A stretch of DNA of 64,000 nt. It comes from Mytilus californianus (lineage: Eukaryota; Mollusca; Bivalvia; Mytilida; Mytilidae). Each line of letters begins with the position of its first letter. The stretch's first letter is position 1. Under the pieces are notes generated by a model. It was not told the origin of the DNA and did not search any database. It saw only the letters and a program-made list of their open reading frames with translations. Position numbers and translations under genes: made by a program. Location: the NCBI RefSeq assembly GCF_021869535.1, contig NW_026262734.1:94183285-94247284 (forward strand). Reading direction: 5' to 3'. Below are positions 22,871-34,644 of the stretch, piece by piece.

Positions 22871-22893
22871 TACGTACTAGTCCTTATGATGCA

Positions 22894-24987
22894 ATGTGTA
22901 ATGGACTTTGTGAAAAGTTCAATGGCGTTTTGAAGAAAATGCTGAAAGCATATGCACGATTAAAGCCACAAACATGGGATGAATATATCCCCTACTTATT
23001 ATTTGCATACAGAGATGTGCCAAATGAGAGCACTGGTTTTTCACCATTTGAATTGTTATACGGTCGACACATTAGAGGTCCTCTTGCAGTACTTAAAGAG
23101 GAATGGGAAGAGCCAAGTACATGTCAAAACTCTGTATTGAGTTATTTGTTAGAAACAAGAGAAAAGATGAGAACAATGGCTGAGTATGCAAATGAAAATG
23201 AAAAGAAAGCAAAACAGAGACAAAAATTGTACTATGACCGAAAATCTAGAGACAGAAAGTTAGAAGTTGGCCAGAAGGTGCTAATATTACTACCTACACA
23301 TACATCAAAACTGATAGCAAGTTGGAAAGGACCGTTTGTAGTAACTGACAAAGTTAGTCCTGTTGACTATAAAATTAGGGTCAGAGGAAAGGACAAAGTA
23401 TTTCATGTGAATATGTTGAAGTTATGGCATGAAAGGGTAGATAATAATATTGATAATAGTGTTCCAACAGATATTGCTGCGTGCTTAAATTTAATTTCAG
23501 GCCTTAGCACAGATGACAGTACAGATGATAATGAGATGTCTACAGCTATAACTCCTGTGTTGAAAAGAAAAGAAAGTGCAGATGACGTCAAAATATCACC
23601 AGAGTTAACAGACGAAGAAAACCAACAGTTAAAAGAACTACTGAATGAATACGATGACATCTTTAGTGACGTACCTAAGGTAACAAATATTATAGAACAT
23701 AGAGTAGTTACAAAGACAGATGAACCGATATACAAGCGTTCATATCCGTTACCATACGCACTCAGAGATAAAGTCAAACAAGAGATTGATGATATGTTAG
23801 ATGCCGGTATAGATGAGCCGTCTGATAGTCCATATGCATTTCCGATAGTACTTATCAAGAAAAAAGACAACACACTTCGTTTTTGTGTCGATTATCGAGA
23901 TTTAAATAAACAGACAATTTTCGACCCGATTTTAATGCCGAGAATGGACGAAGTATTGAATAAAGTCAGCAGAGCAAAGTATATAAGTAAAATTGATTTA
24001 ACCAAGGGCTACTGGCAAGTACCGCTCGACAAAGATAGCCGACAGAAGAGTGCATTCATTACACCGTTCGGACATTATCAATTTACCGTCACTCCGTTTG
24101 GAATGATGAATTCAGGTGCTACTTTCGTCCGTATGATGGACAAAGTCCTTGCAGGATACGAAGATTTCGCTGATTCGTTCATTGACGATATTGGTATATT
24201 TAGCGATACTTGGGAGTATCATATTGAGCATTTGAGAGCAGTATTTGATTCGTTGAGACAGGCAAGGCTCGTTGCCAAACCGAGCAAGTGTTCATTCGGC
24301 TATGGTGAGCTAGAATTTTTAGGTCATATTGCAGGAAGTGGCAATATCAAACCTGTCCAGGACAAGGTTTCTGCTATACGAAAGTTTCCAGAACCTGCAA
24401 CTAAGAAACAGGTTAGATCATTTCTCGGACTGATAGGTTTTTACCGAAAATTTATACCACAGTTTTCAGACATATCCGTCCCGTTAACTGACCTAACAAA
24501 GAAAAATGCACCAAATAAAGTTAAGTGGTCAGATACAACACAAAAATCTTTTGATAAACTTAAAGATTGTATTTGTAGTGACTCTGTTTTACAGAGTCCA
24601 GATTTTTCTAAAAAGTTTATTTTGCAGACTGATGCGTCAGGGAAGGGTCTAGGTGCTGTATTGGAACAGGAGTTTGACGACGGAAGGCGTCCAATCATGT
24701 TTATCAGCAAGAAACTTTCTGGAGCTGAGTGTAACTATGCAGTGGTAGAAAAAGAGTGTTTTGCCATAGTTTGGGCGGTAAAGATGTTAAGGAATTATCT
24801 TGAGGGTAAAGAGTTTACTATTTGTACTGATCATGCTCCTTTACAGTGGTTACAGAGGATGAAAACCAGTAACCAACGGTTACTCCGTTGGAGTTTGATA
24901 CTTCAGGAATTTACTTTTACTATTTGTTACATTGCAGGCAGGACGAACATTGTTGCAGATGTATTATCTAGATGTGATGATATTTAG
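22894..24987 (+). CDS. Pol fragment 3: integrase C-terminus, reverse transcriptase, RNase H
   Basis: One uninterrupted frame of 697 codons. Residue 7 is the catalytic Glu of integrase. A GPY/F-type module (WKGPFVV) is at about 144-150. After a linker comes reverse transcriptase: FCVDYRDLNK at about 330, and the active site FIDD at 429-432 where YxDD is usual. RNase H follows with Asp about 580 (QTDASG), Glu about 620 (VEKECFA), Asp 646 (CTDHAP) and a terminal ADVLSR. Stop at 24985-24987. Integrase and reverse transcriptase in this order within one frame is direct evidence for the Gmr1-type arrangement (PR-IN-RT-RH). The functional start is upstream; the ATG at 22894 is only where this frame opens. 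Confidence 0.92.
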   Translation: MCNGLCEKFNGVLKKMLKAYARLKPQTWDEYIPYLLFAYRDVPNESTGFSPFELLYGRHIRGPLAVLKEEWEEPSTCQNSVLSYLLETREKMRTMAEYANENEKKAKQRQKLYYDRKSRDRKLEVGQKVLILLPTHTSKLIASWKGPFVVTDKVSPVDYKIRVRGKDKVFHVNMLKLWHERVDNNIDNSVPTDIAACLNLISGLSTDDSTDDNEMSTAITPVLKRKESADDVKISPELTDEENQQLKELLNEYDDIFSDVPKVTNIIEHRVVTKTDEPIYKRSYPLPYALRDKVKQEIDDMLDAGIDEPSDSPYAFPIVLIKKKDNTLRFCVDYRDLNKQTIFDPILMPRMDEVLNKVSRAKYISKIDLTKGYWQVPLDKDSRQKSAFITPFGHYQFTVTPFGMMNSGATFVRMMDKVLAGYEDFADSFIDDIGIFSDTWEYHIEHLRAVFDSLRQARLVAKPSKCSFGYGELEFLGHIAGSGNIKPVQDKVSAIRKFPEPATKKQVRSFLGLIGFYRKFIPQFSDISVPLTDLTKKNAPNKVKWSDTTQKSFDKLKDCICSDSVLQSPDFSKKFILQTDASGKGLGAVLEQEFDDGRRPIMFISKKLSGAECNYAVVEKECFAIVWAVKMLRNYLEGKEFTICTDHAPLQWLQRMKTSNQRLLRWSLILQEFTFTICYIAGRTNIVADVLSRCDDI

Positions 24988-25147
24988 ATGACCCCTGAGT
25001 GTTACTAGAATGCTACTAAAGTTTTATGTTTTTTTTATTTTATATAGGTTGATAGGTACATATATTGTCATATATACCTGATATAGTTTATTTCAGATTT
25101 GTTTTGGAGTTTGTTAGTCTGGTTGGACTAAAATGTGCTTTAGTCTT

Positions 25148-25162
25148 CAGGAAAGGGACGTT
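25148..25162 (+). promoter_or_regulatory. Polypurine tract of gypsy element
   Basis: CAGGAAAGGGACGTT lies immediately before the 3' LTR start at 25163. It is the expected position of the plus-strand primer. Confidence 0.6.
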
Positions 25163-26280
25163 TGTAACAAACTCCATTTATTTATTTATATATATCTATT
25201 TCACTTAGGACTATATTTTATGTTAGGGCTTATTTTCGTTAACACCGGACTATATAGTCAAGCAGACCTTTCATGTGTATCACGTGATTAGGCACCTATT
25301 GAAATTTCACAGGTGAGTTTGAAATCAGTCGACACATGGCCATTGAATAAAGCACACGCTTGTGCGGAGTCTAGAGTTGGTAAAAGTAGCAGTTGGGTAT
25401 TATAATTGTCAGTTTAGGACATGGATATCCCAAGGCTTATTATTACAACACTCAGGTAAGACATTTTTACTTATTTATATCGTTCAATTGAGGTCTATTT
25501 TGCCGTCGAGATGATATTTCTTACTCGCGGTCCAAAATGTCGGAAAATTGCTGTATCATGCAAATGTATAGATAAAGTAAGTAATTTTTGGGTTCAATAT
25601 TTATTTTGCAGGGGGTTTTAGGCCCGGTTTTGGTGTGCGTACAGCACGTAGTAAATACCGTCGACTGGTCGGTGATATATGGTGTCGGAGATACAAAGGG
25701 TATTATTAGTAATATGGTTACAACTCGATGTTTGCTGATATCAATTACAACGCCTGGAGTCGGTGAAAATATCCGTTATAAATATACAAAGAAGTCCGTT
25801 TAAATATATGTTAAACGAATCGAGCAGTCCGTGCAGTATTATGCAGTTTCAAGTCGTCATTGCTCATTGAAGTTATCATTGCAGTAAAAGTATAAAATCT
25901 AGTGTTCTCTTCATCAATTTAGAATCAACCAAAAATGTGTGCAAATAGTTATTTTCTGTCCGTTTTATATTAAAAGAAATTCAAGGGGAACAACCAAAAG
26001 TTATTCTACAGTACGTGCAACGTTCAACCTTTACCGGGAAGTGTGCAGAATGGATGGAGGTGTGCGGACTGTAATTGTTTAATTTCATTTTGTTTATTTC
26101 ATAACATTATATTAAGTTCTGTTTTGTGTGTGTTTATTTAGTTACATTTGCATGTATTCATTTCATTATTTCATTTATGTTGAATTTACTTTACTTTTGT
26201 TTTGTTTATTAAATTTATATTTAAATTTAGTTTTGTATAACATTGACCACTTGACAATCCAAAGAATTTAATTCTTTACA
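25163..26280 (+). repeat. 3' LTR of Gmr1-like gypsy element
   Basis: It runs from TGTAACAAAC to ATTCTTTACA and is 1118 bases, as in the 5' LTR. By eye about ten substitutions or one-base indels separate the two (roughly 0.9%). A 65-codon open frame inside the LTR is preserved in both copies. The GTGGT duplication follows at 26281-26285. Confidence 0.93.
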
Positions 26281-26515
26281 GTGGTACATAACACTACAGG
26301 GAGATAACTCTTTAAAAATCAGCTCAACGTTTTAATCACGTTCTATTGTTAAGGAAATATTATGATTCTCAATGATCAAAATTAGTGTTTGTCAAACTGT
26401 TATGTATCCAATGAAATTTTTCAGATAAAGTGCTTGGTTCGAGTTTTTTGAAATTTTCATACTTTTGTCAAACGAGCCAAATAAATTTAAGACAAGGTGT
26501 TTGGTACCACCTTAA

Positions 26516-28222
26516 AATGTCGTGAATAAATTAAACAGAGACTATCAAAGTTCTGCCATCAACACCATATTGTTTTTTGTATCATATTGTTCATTGTGTT
26601 ATCATATGTTAATGACTTTCTCTTGAATAACCGAGGAAATAAAGGACCAATGACAACTAATCAATGTGTTAACACATTTTTACCAAGAGATTAAACGTCA
26701 ACGATGATACACAGAAAACATGTGCAACTTAATTAAACATTACAAATTGTCTTGCGTTTCTAAGTGATTTATTGAGAGACTTTTAACCTATGCTGTCAGG
26801 GTCTTGTTTTAATCAAAAGACATCACGAGACAACATGCGATTGGGGAATGTATCCTTTTTTCCCCTAAATATTAAGTAGTTGATAAATTTGGATCCTCCA
26901 TTACACTTTTCCACGTGAAATGAACTACTGGTATTGTATTATCGTATGGAAGAGAGCAAGAGCACACTAGAGAATTGAAAAAAAAACCCACTTAAACTAC
27001 AGAATAGTCACCACAAAAATCCAGACAAAAAAAAAAAAAAAAGGAAAAGGGGGAGCATTCCCAAAGCGCCTGTGGAAGAGACTATTCGTAATGTTTAAAT
27101 CCATATTGAAAATTTATAAACCTAGAGCGAAATTGTGATAGCATTACACATAAATTTATACCAGTGCTGAAATATGACCATCTGAAAATAAACTCCGAAC
27201 AGCTATTTTGTGTGATCTTAATTATTCTTGAAAACTTACACTAAAAATAAGACAATTGGAATATGTAATAAATTTATGTTTTTGTCAAATCATAACATAT
27301 AATTTGTTTGTATGCACGCATTAAGAAGGACATAACTATTTTCAATATTACAGATAAAACATAAGTTAAATAATGAGCAAATCTATCAGTATTTATTTTA
27401 TCAAATAAATGTCTCAAAGTTAACATAAGTTAGATTAGGTCTCTTCGATTCTTCTAGTCGGAATACGGTCGCTGTATATGAATAAAAGCAGATTTGAAGT
27501 ATATGTTACAGTACAAATTGGAATTCAGTAGAATCCAAAATCCTCTTATAATAAAATCGAATATTTACTAGTTTGTTTTAGAAGGATTCTGGACCTCCTG
27601 AATTCCATTTGGTATTGTAACATATACGTCAGTAGCTAGCACAAAACCCACAAAAAGCCAAACAGAACTAAGGACATCTTGAGGTCAACATACAGCTTAA
27701 AACATTTAACACGTGTATGTACATAATGTGTAAATTTTCATCACCCCGAGTGTAAAAAGTAGCACATGTAGCACGCGAAAAAAGTCAATAGAGACTAGCA
27801 AATATCTGCATGTCATGCAACTTGTTCTTTTGATTTTGGTTGTCATATGTTAATGGATTTCTCCTGAATAATTGAGGGATTTTAGGACCAGTGACAGCTA
27901 TTCAGTGATTTTCTACGAAGACATTATCAACTCAAAAAATATATCCACACTGGAATCAAAACAGCGCCATTATGGAGAGTTTATTCTTTCGCTTTTGTAA
28001 GAACTCAACTGCACACAGCAGTTGATCCGAACCTACTGTAAGATCAGAAGCTGGCATAAACGGAAAAAACATTCAGAAATTATCAAATTCTTGTACATAA
28101 ATATTTAAAACTGGAATAATTATACATCTTTGGCTTTCAAATATTTTGATTTATCATTTCCGATGAAGGTAAATGTAATAGTAATGTGTGAATTTATATC
28201 TGAAAACTACTGATAAAACGAG
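26516..28222 (+). repeat. C1q upstream module with two degenerate first-exon relics
   Basis: The stretch repeats the order seen at 50930-52690 and 60300-61650: a GAATAAATTAAACAGAGACTATC word, then sequence resembling the C1q first exon. Relic 1 (about 26575-26700) has GTTAATGACTTTCTCTTGAATAA in place of GTTAACAGCTTTCTCTTAGATAA. Relic 2 (about 27815-27935) has GTTAATGGATTTCTCCTGAATAA and later TTTTCTACGAAGACAT, matching the exon word AAGTTCTATGAAGAAAT. Both are full of stops and indels. Confidence 0.55.
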
Positions 28223-28238
28223 TATAAACAATTTTATC
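28212..28238 (+). promoter_or_regulatory. C1q promoter: GATA–TATA–GATA, copy A
   Basis: GATAAAACGAG, TATAAA (28223-28228), then ACAATTTTATC. Two GATA motifs in opposite orientation bracket the TATA box. The same arrangement is kept at 52700 and 61653 before the other two C1q first exons. Confidence 0.55.
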
Positions 28239-28308
28239 AGTATTTTATTAACATTTACATAATGTTCACCAATCAAACAAACCGACAACGACTTTTATTA
28301 ACTGCAAA

Positions 28309-28374
28309 ATGTGGATGTTGCTTTATATTTTGTTGGCGGCAGTTAACAGCTTTCTCCTAGATAATCCTTCTTGA
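28309..28374 (+). pseudogene. C1q-type gene, first-exon fragment (copy A)
   Basis: Twenty codons (MWMLLYILLAAVNSFLLDNP) match the signal peptide and mature start of the gene at 52795, then two foreign codons end at TGA. The sequence after 28368 is unrelated, and a LINE remnant follows from about 28540. The coiled coil and C1q domain are missing, so the copy is dead. The promoter and 5' UTR upstream are still well preserved. Confidence 0.85.
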
Positions 28375-28539
28375 AACTTCTAAAAAGTGTTAAGTAAACT
28401 TGTTTACCACACAGTAGTGGAAGCCAATTCAAGTATTTAAATATGGGTATGGTGGGATCGGTAAGCATTAAAAATATTTTAGTATTTTTTCGTCTTGATG
28501 TCCTACATGTACTATTTGTGCATGTAGTGACCACCATAA

Positions 28540-31500
28540 GCTTAATACTGGCTTTTTTAATGAAATCTCCATGTGTAACTCAAGGTCACGAATTGATTAT
28601 ATTTTTATAAGTACTAGTGAGAGTCAATATAAATCGCAACAGATTTTCCGTTCAATGACCACGACGGTGTGGTCATGAAATTAAAAATCAATGAACCAGA
28701 ACGCGGTCCCGGAACGTGGAAAATGAACTCATCAGTTATTCAATCGGATTTATTTAAAAATACATTCGAAAGTGTTTGGGGGAACTGGAAATTAAAAAAA
28801 AAATAGTTCGAAAATAACCTTGAATGGTGGGAGGAAACTAAGATAAAAATAAAAAGGTAATACAATAGAAGTTGCAAAGCAATTAAACGTTACAGGAAAA
28901 CAAATAATGAAAACGAATTAAATAATTTGAAAACTAATAAGCTGAGGCAGCCAGAATTAGGTCCAAGGTTAATTGGTACGAGAAAGGAGAAAAATCTATA
29001 GGATACATCTTTAAACTCGAAACAAGAGGGACGCGGAAAAATTATGGACTAGAATAAAGGGTTCAGATGGAAGGTATAAAGACGATATAGAATCTATTCT
29101 AGAAGAACAATTATCTTTTTACAAAAAAATATTTACGTCCGAGGATAGGGATGCTGCAGAAAATCTATTACAGAATATAGATCATAAACTAAATGAAGAA
29201 AATAAAAAAATTGTGTGAAATGGAAATAACTTTGGATGAAATAAGTAAGGCCGTTAACATTTTAAAACTTGATAAATCCCCTGGGGAAGACGGAATTGTG
29301 AATGAATTTTATAAAACGTATTGGTATTTGATAAGCGACGACTTCGTGGCGGTTATTAAGGAAATTTTCGACAATAACTTGCTCTGTGATTCTCAATACA
29401 GAGGTATGATAACGCTTATGTTTAAGTCTGGGGAGAGATTGGCGTCCTATAACGCTCTTGAACACGGACTATAAAATTATTTCCAAAGTAATCGCGGAAA
29501 GGTTAAAAAAAAATGTACTACCGCAAATAATTGATTTGGATCAAAAAGGGTTTGTCAAAGGGCGCAACATTTTTCAAGGCAATAGATTACTGCAAGATGT
29601 AATAGATTTTTGTGAATTAGAAAATGAGCAGGGTGCAATATTATTCTTGGACCAACAAAAAGCGTTTGATAGGGCTGAGTGGGAATAGATATATTTTTGT
29701 TTATTAAAATTTGGGTTTGGGGAAAAATTCAGGAGTTGGGTAAGAATGCTTTTTATGAACGCTAAGACGTGTATTCATACTAATGGGTTTACCTCTAGAT
29801 TTGTAAGCATAACTCGTTCAATTCGTCAAGGATGACCAATCGCTCCTATGTTATATATTCTGCAAGCAGAACCACTTGCAGCATCAATTAGAAACAACCC
29901 TAATATAGAAGGAATAAAACTTCCAACTAGAACTGGGGACTATATTGAAACAAAGCTTAATATGTTTGCTGACGATACTCAACTCTTTAATAAAAGTGAG
30001 GAGTCTATTGAAGAAACATTTAAAACTTTAAAACTGTACGAAAACGCTTCAGGGGCTAGAATGAAGACTGTGGGTATGTATTTAGGCAAGTGGAGAAATA
30101 AAAAACCAAACTTAAACAAAATTAAATGGTCTAAGCGGCCTGTGAAAGCATTAAGGGTTCAACATGGATCTGGGGTGGACTTAGATCAAATTTGGTTAGA
30201 AAAAATAAATAAAATAAAGAGCTGTATGGAGGTTTGGTAATCAAGAGATCTCGCATTTAAGGGAAAAGTTTTAATTATTAAATCTTTTGTACTGTCTATG
30301 ATTGGATAATAAATTGAAATGAGAGGTATTCCAGATACATACGAAAAACAACCAAATCGCAAGGACAGTATGCTGTTAACTGAAAGAAAAAAAAGGGGGG
30401 GGGGGGGGGGGGTAGGGGGTAGGAATGATAAACTTAAGAGACTTTATTAAATCAAAACAGGTGAAAAGTATGTACAGTATTATAAACTCAAAAACACAAA
30501 AATGGAATGCAATAGGTAAATACTGGTTAACGTCACTAGAAGTAAAATATGATACAGACTTTTTTTATGTTCTTGTTCGGACACTATAGGTTTTAGGCAA
30601 ATAAAAATGTCTAAATATTATAAAGAACTTTTAATTTCCTGGTCTGACCTACAGAAAACCCAAAAAATTAGTCACGAAAGAGGACTTTTTAGAAGAAAAT
30701 ATATTCGATAATTGTAAATTCAAGTTCAAGGGTCATGCCTTATATTGTGCAAATGTTGACTCCAGTCGAATAAAAAAATTAAAGATATATGGGACTTAAA
30801 CAATAAATCCTTTAAAGTTTCGTTTGAAATGTTTAACAACCTAAAGGATAAAAGGAACTGGATAGCACAATATAGCCGCATTAAAGCTTCGTTCACGCCT
30901 CAACAAATTGACCTTTTAAAAGCAGACTCTAGCGTGCAAAGTCATTCTGATAGACCTATGAAAATAATAAATTCTTGTCAATTTAAAAAAAATGGAGTTG
31001 TCGTTGAAGCCAAAAAAATGTGCCTAAAAGATATTAGATACTTTTATGAGAATAATACAACTCCAAATAGTCAGTTTAAGTGGAATTTACATTATGGGAA
31101 GGAACTACCATGGGGACATATTTGGGACAATTTGAATAAGAATTTAGCTAATAGGAAAACTAAACAACTTCAATGGAAGTTACTTCATAATATATTTTAC
31201 ACGGAAGAAAAATTACAAAAAATGAATCGCTCAAACGGAAAGTGTTATTTTTGTGATGAAAAAGAATCTTTTTTTCATCTTTTTATATACTGTTAACTGG
31301 TAGAAGACGTTTGGCGGATAATTTTTGAGAAATATGGGAATTTTATTCAAAATTGAGTATCGAAAATTTACAAAAATCGGAAACGAGTATCATTTTGGGT
31401 GTCATAAGTGCAGATACATCTTATTTTCAAACTCTAGATACGGTGCTTCTTATCACGAAATGGGTTATTTGAAAAACTAGCAACATCGCAAAATATCAAA

Positions 31501-31650
31501 AGAAAGGTTAACTAAATCGAGGATTTTGAATATGATAAAACATGACATGGAATTTGTGTTCAAATCTCTTAAACAAAATACGAACAATGAAGCCTACTAT
31601 GTGTGAGACTTTTTGTACATAACTTTATATTTTTGCGTGGTCAGGCCAGT
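28540..31650 (+). pseudogene. Decayed L1/Tx1-like LINE ORF2
   Basis: In order: the endonuclease end (SRSRIDYIFIS near 28580, FNDHDGV near 28655, GPGTWKMN near 28705); reverse transcriptase blocks LDKSPGEDGIVNEFYK (29266-29313), DQKGFVKGRNIFQGNRLLQD (from about 29540), LFLDQQKAFDRAEW and the active site FADD (about 29967); a C-terminal CX2CX8HX4C zinc-finger-like end (CYFCDEKESFFHLFIYC, about 31243-31293). Several frameshifts and stops (for example 29685-29690, 29836, 30238) break it, and a G run of 18 interrupts it at 30395-30412. The endonuclease N-terminus is absent, so it is 5'-truncated. It was inserted into or next to the C1q copy A first exon. Confidence 0.82.
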
Positions 31651-32315
31651 GTAATGACCACTTCAATACTGTATAAACTTTGATATACATTGCAATCAAC
31701 TCCCTCTTTGTACTATGCACTTTCTATTGTGTTTATAAATTTTGTCTATTATATACTTGTAACAAGGACAAGTTGTATCAACAGGTACATATTATAATCA
31801 AATATTTACTCACTATATTTTTGAAATAATTTCTTTTTGGAAACAAAATTATAAATCCTACAATTTATGAATGAATTACACATTTCCTTTCAAATAATTT
31901 TGAACAAATAGCACGTGGCAAAAGATCACTCGACCAGAAATTGAATGTTATAGCAATTAACATAACAAAAGAACAGAGTGAAGTGCTATAAACTCGAAAC
32001 TGTCTTATATATACAGGTAGCTCTTTTGAGAAAAAATATACAGATAGAATGAATACTTTATTCAAATGATTATATATGTAGTGATGTATAAATATATAGA
32101 TAGATGATCATTATAAAGATAGATGTTACTTATTTAAAATGGGATTTTTTTTCCTCATTTGCATTTACCCCGACAAATGACACTGTAAAAATGTGGCGCC
32201 CCTGAGTTGCTTCCCTGGGTTGATGTAACAGGTAATAATTTATAAAATATGTTAAAAATTTAAAAAAACTAAAAAAACTAAAAAAAACAAATTAGAGATT
32301 TGATGATTTTAAGAC
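31651..32315. other. LINE 3' flank, then no recognisable feature
   Basis: The first ~150 bases are probably the LINE 3' untranslated region. The remainder is AT-rich with no gene signal. No continuation of C1q copy A is found beyond the LINE. Confidence 0.4.
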
Positions 32316-32897
32316 AAAGGAGTAGGTCCGGTAAGAGCCGATTTTGGCCTCAAATTTAAGGTTCATCTGATGAAATATTTTTGGACACTTTTTAAACACT
32401 CAAGTGTCTACTTTAGTAGATTCAATTAGTTTATCTGAAAGATTTGGACCGATTCAGTCACTAAAGACGCTCAAATTCAGGCTTAAATATTAAAAATCTA
32501 TCAATTATGCCATAATATGTCACTTTTCAGATGGTTTTTGTCAAAAAAGAAAGTGGCCGCATTCGTGTTCATCCTCGACCTTTATATATGATATGTATTA
32601 TCATCAAATACAACTTACATTTAAATATTAAGAATGAACACGAATGCGGCCACTTCCATTTAAGACGAAAACCGTCTAAATTAACTCAAATGCTTAAATT
32701 GTGAAGATTTCAGTAATTTCGCATGGCTTAATGATGCTAGTACCCGATAAATGTGCATTGTATTGTCAAAAACAGCCCATATTTATGTAAGAGAAGTATT
32801 CTTCTTTCCAATAAATAGCTAAAAGTTTACATTTTAACAATTTTGTAAAACTGCTATATTTTGGGGCCAAAAAGGGGTTCTACTGGACCTACTCCTT
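32316..32897. mobile_element. MITE with AAGGAGTAGGTCCGGTA termini, 582 bp
   Basis: The left end AAGGAGTAGGTCCGGTA is mirrored by TACTGGACCTACTCCTT at the right. Inside, a second inverted pair built on AGTGGCCGCATTCGTGTTCAT (about 32551 and, inverted, 32634) would form a hairpin. There is no coding capacity. Confidence 0.8.
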
Positions 32898-34640
32898 GGA
32901 GTAGGTTTTTTGCCGATGTTATGTGCTTTTTATACACATGTTCACCTTTTTAAAGGAATTAAATCAGTAATATTTCAGATAATAACAAAGATCCAGGCAT
33001 TATTTTTTTCGATTTTCAATCACAGTTCAACGTGCCAAGGTTGTATGCAAAATTTTTGCAAAATACGTGACATAACCCATTTTCTGTCCTTAAGGAAATG
33101 AAAGACACTTTCAGCTTTAGCTTTATCATAGTGGCCAGTTTTTTTTATTGATTGAAAAGGCAGATTTTCCGCAGACAAAAAACCTACTTTGGTTCATCAC
33201 CCGTACAAATGGAACAAATACCATGTATAAAAAAAAACAAAGTGAACTTGAAAATGTATATTTTACAAAGATTTTTGTTTGTTTTGTTTTAGTCCACCAA
33301 TAAAATAAGCTATTTAAATATTCTTGGTCATCCCTATTTTAAACAAATACTTATTCTTTCAATCTGACTTTTTGTTTACAATATGGAATACTTGAGTAAA
33401 AGGATGAGAAGTGAAGTGGTTTGATACAGTTGCACAAGGAAAGGTACTAAGATTGTATGTTCCTGAACAGCACTTTAGATTTTTTAAAGTATCTTCATGT
33501 TATTAACACCACCTTAAGTAGCAGGCAGTTGGGTGTAACTTTGATAGCTGGTTTAATAGAAGTTGATTTTCCTATGGTACTTAAGGCCCAGCAATGTAAC
33601 GTTGTTTATAAGCACCCTTACGTAGTTTTGGTATCCAATTGATAGCAATGATAACTTATATTACACTAAAAACATAAACAATTCTCTTTGAATGTGATGT
33701 ACACAGTCTAATATAAAAGCAAGACTGTTTTTTTTTTTGTGTAATTCGCAGTTTATAATAGGTAAACGCCATGTTAAGACACAAAACTAACTCTGCTTTA
33801 AACAACCTTATAAACCTAACTGGTGATAGTCTATGTTCTGATAGGAAGCGCAAACAATTTATTTTTTTTACAATTTCATTTTAAGAAACATGCATTATTG
33901 CCTATATGATAATAACTACACTGTCTTTTTCATATTGTAACAAGTAAAAACATAATCTATCAGTAAATCAATTCTCCAACATAAAATGTTAATTTCATCT
34001 TTCACACTTTTTAGATTTGACAAACTGTGATGTTGAAGTACAACTTGAAATTTTTGAGCTGTCTATAAAACACAAATGATGCAACATCCTGATCATAAGA
34101 AATTATAAATTTAACACTATGTATTATGATTTTTATTCTGATTGTCTACATTTGCAGGAATGAATGTCCAGCCAAAAGGTTTCAACTTTCCAGTTTTAGT
34201 TCCGGCCGGTATTGATTAAATATTTGACAATACTAGTATTAAAACAACTTATTTATTGCATTCGGGACATTAAAATGTAGTAGTACAAATCAAGTTTTTC
34301 AATTATATAGCAACTGAGAAGGAAATGAAGTCTGACTACCGGTTTTTGTGAATATTTAACATCCCCACTTCCTGACTTTCAGTACACAAAAGAATGAATA
34401 AGTCCCAATACTTGGCAAATTGAGAATATTTGAAAGTATTTATATAAGTACTGTAAAATGTCGGGGATACTCTATTTCACAGTTACTCATTTCTAGTTAG
34501 GTTCACAGCGATTTATTACCCCAATGTTCTAATTTTCTTGGTGTTTTTATATAAGGATTGATTAATTTTTTAATATGTGCAATGATTTGCATTCCTTATT
34601 TTTCAAACTATTGAAAGTGAAAATAAATCACCAGCATAAA
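32898..34640. other. No gene seen
   Basis: AT-rich sequence with short chance open frames on both strands. I find no repeat shared with the rest of the window and no conserved motif. Confidence 0.4.
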
Positions 34641-34644
34641 TGAA

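Larger units (their letters stand above)
19401..26515. mobile_element. Small TTAA-flanked MITE split by a gypsy element
   Basis: The left stub TTAAGGTGGT (19401-19410) and the right part (26281-26515, ending GGTACCACCTTAA) form one MITE of about 240 bases once the gypsy insertion is discounted. Paralogous sites at about 51706 and 60635 lack the MITE (…CAGTCTAAAAAAATGTG…), supporting TTAA as the duplicated target. The interior includes ACACTACAGGGAGATAACTC, a motif I recall from bivalve MITEs. Confidence 0.75.

Noticed and set aside
30395-30412. G run of 18 as a functional signal
   Set aside because: A homopolymer within a decayed LINE; comparable G/C runs at 2800, 18765 and 54740 suggest simple slippage.
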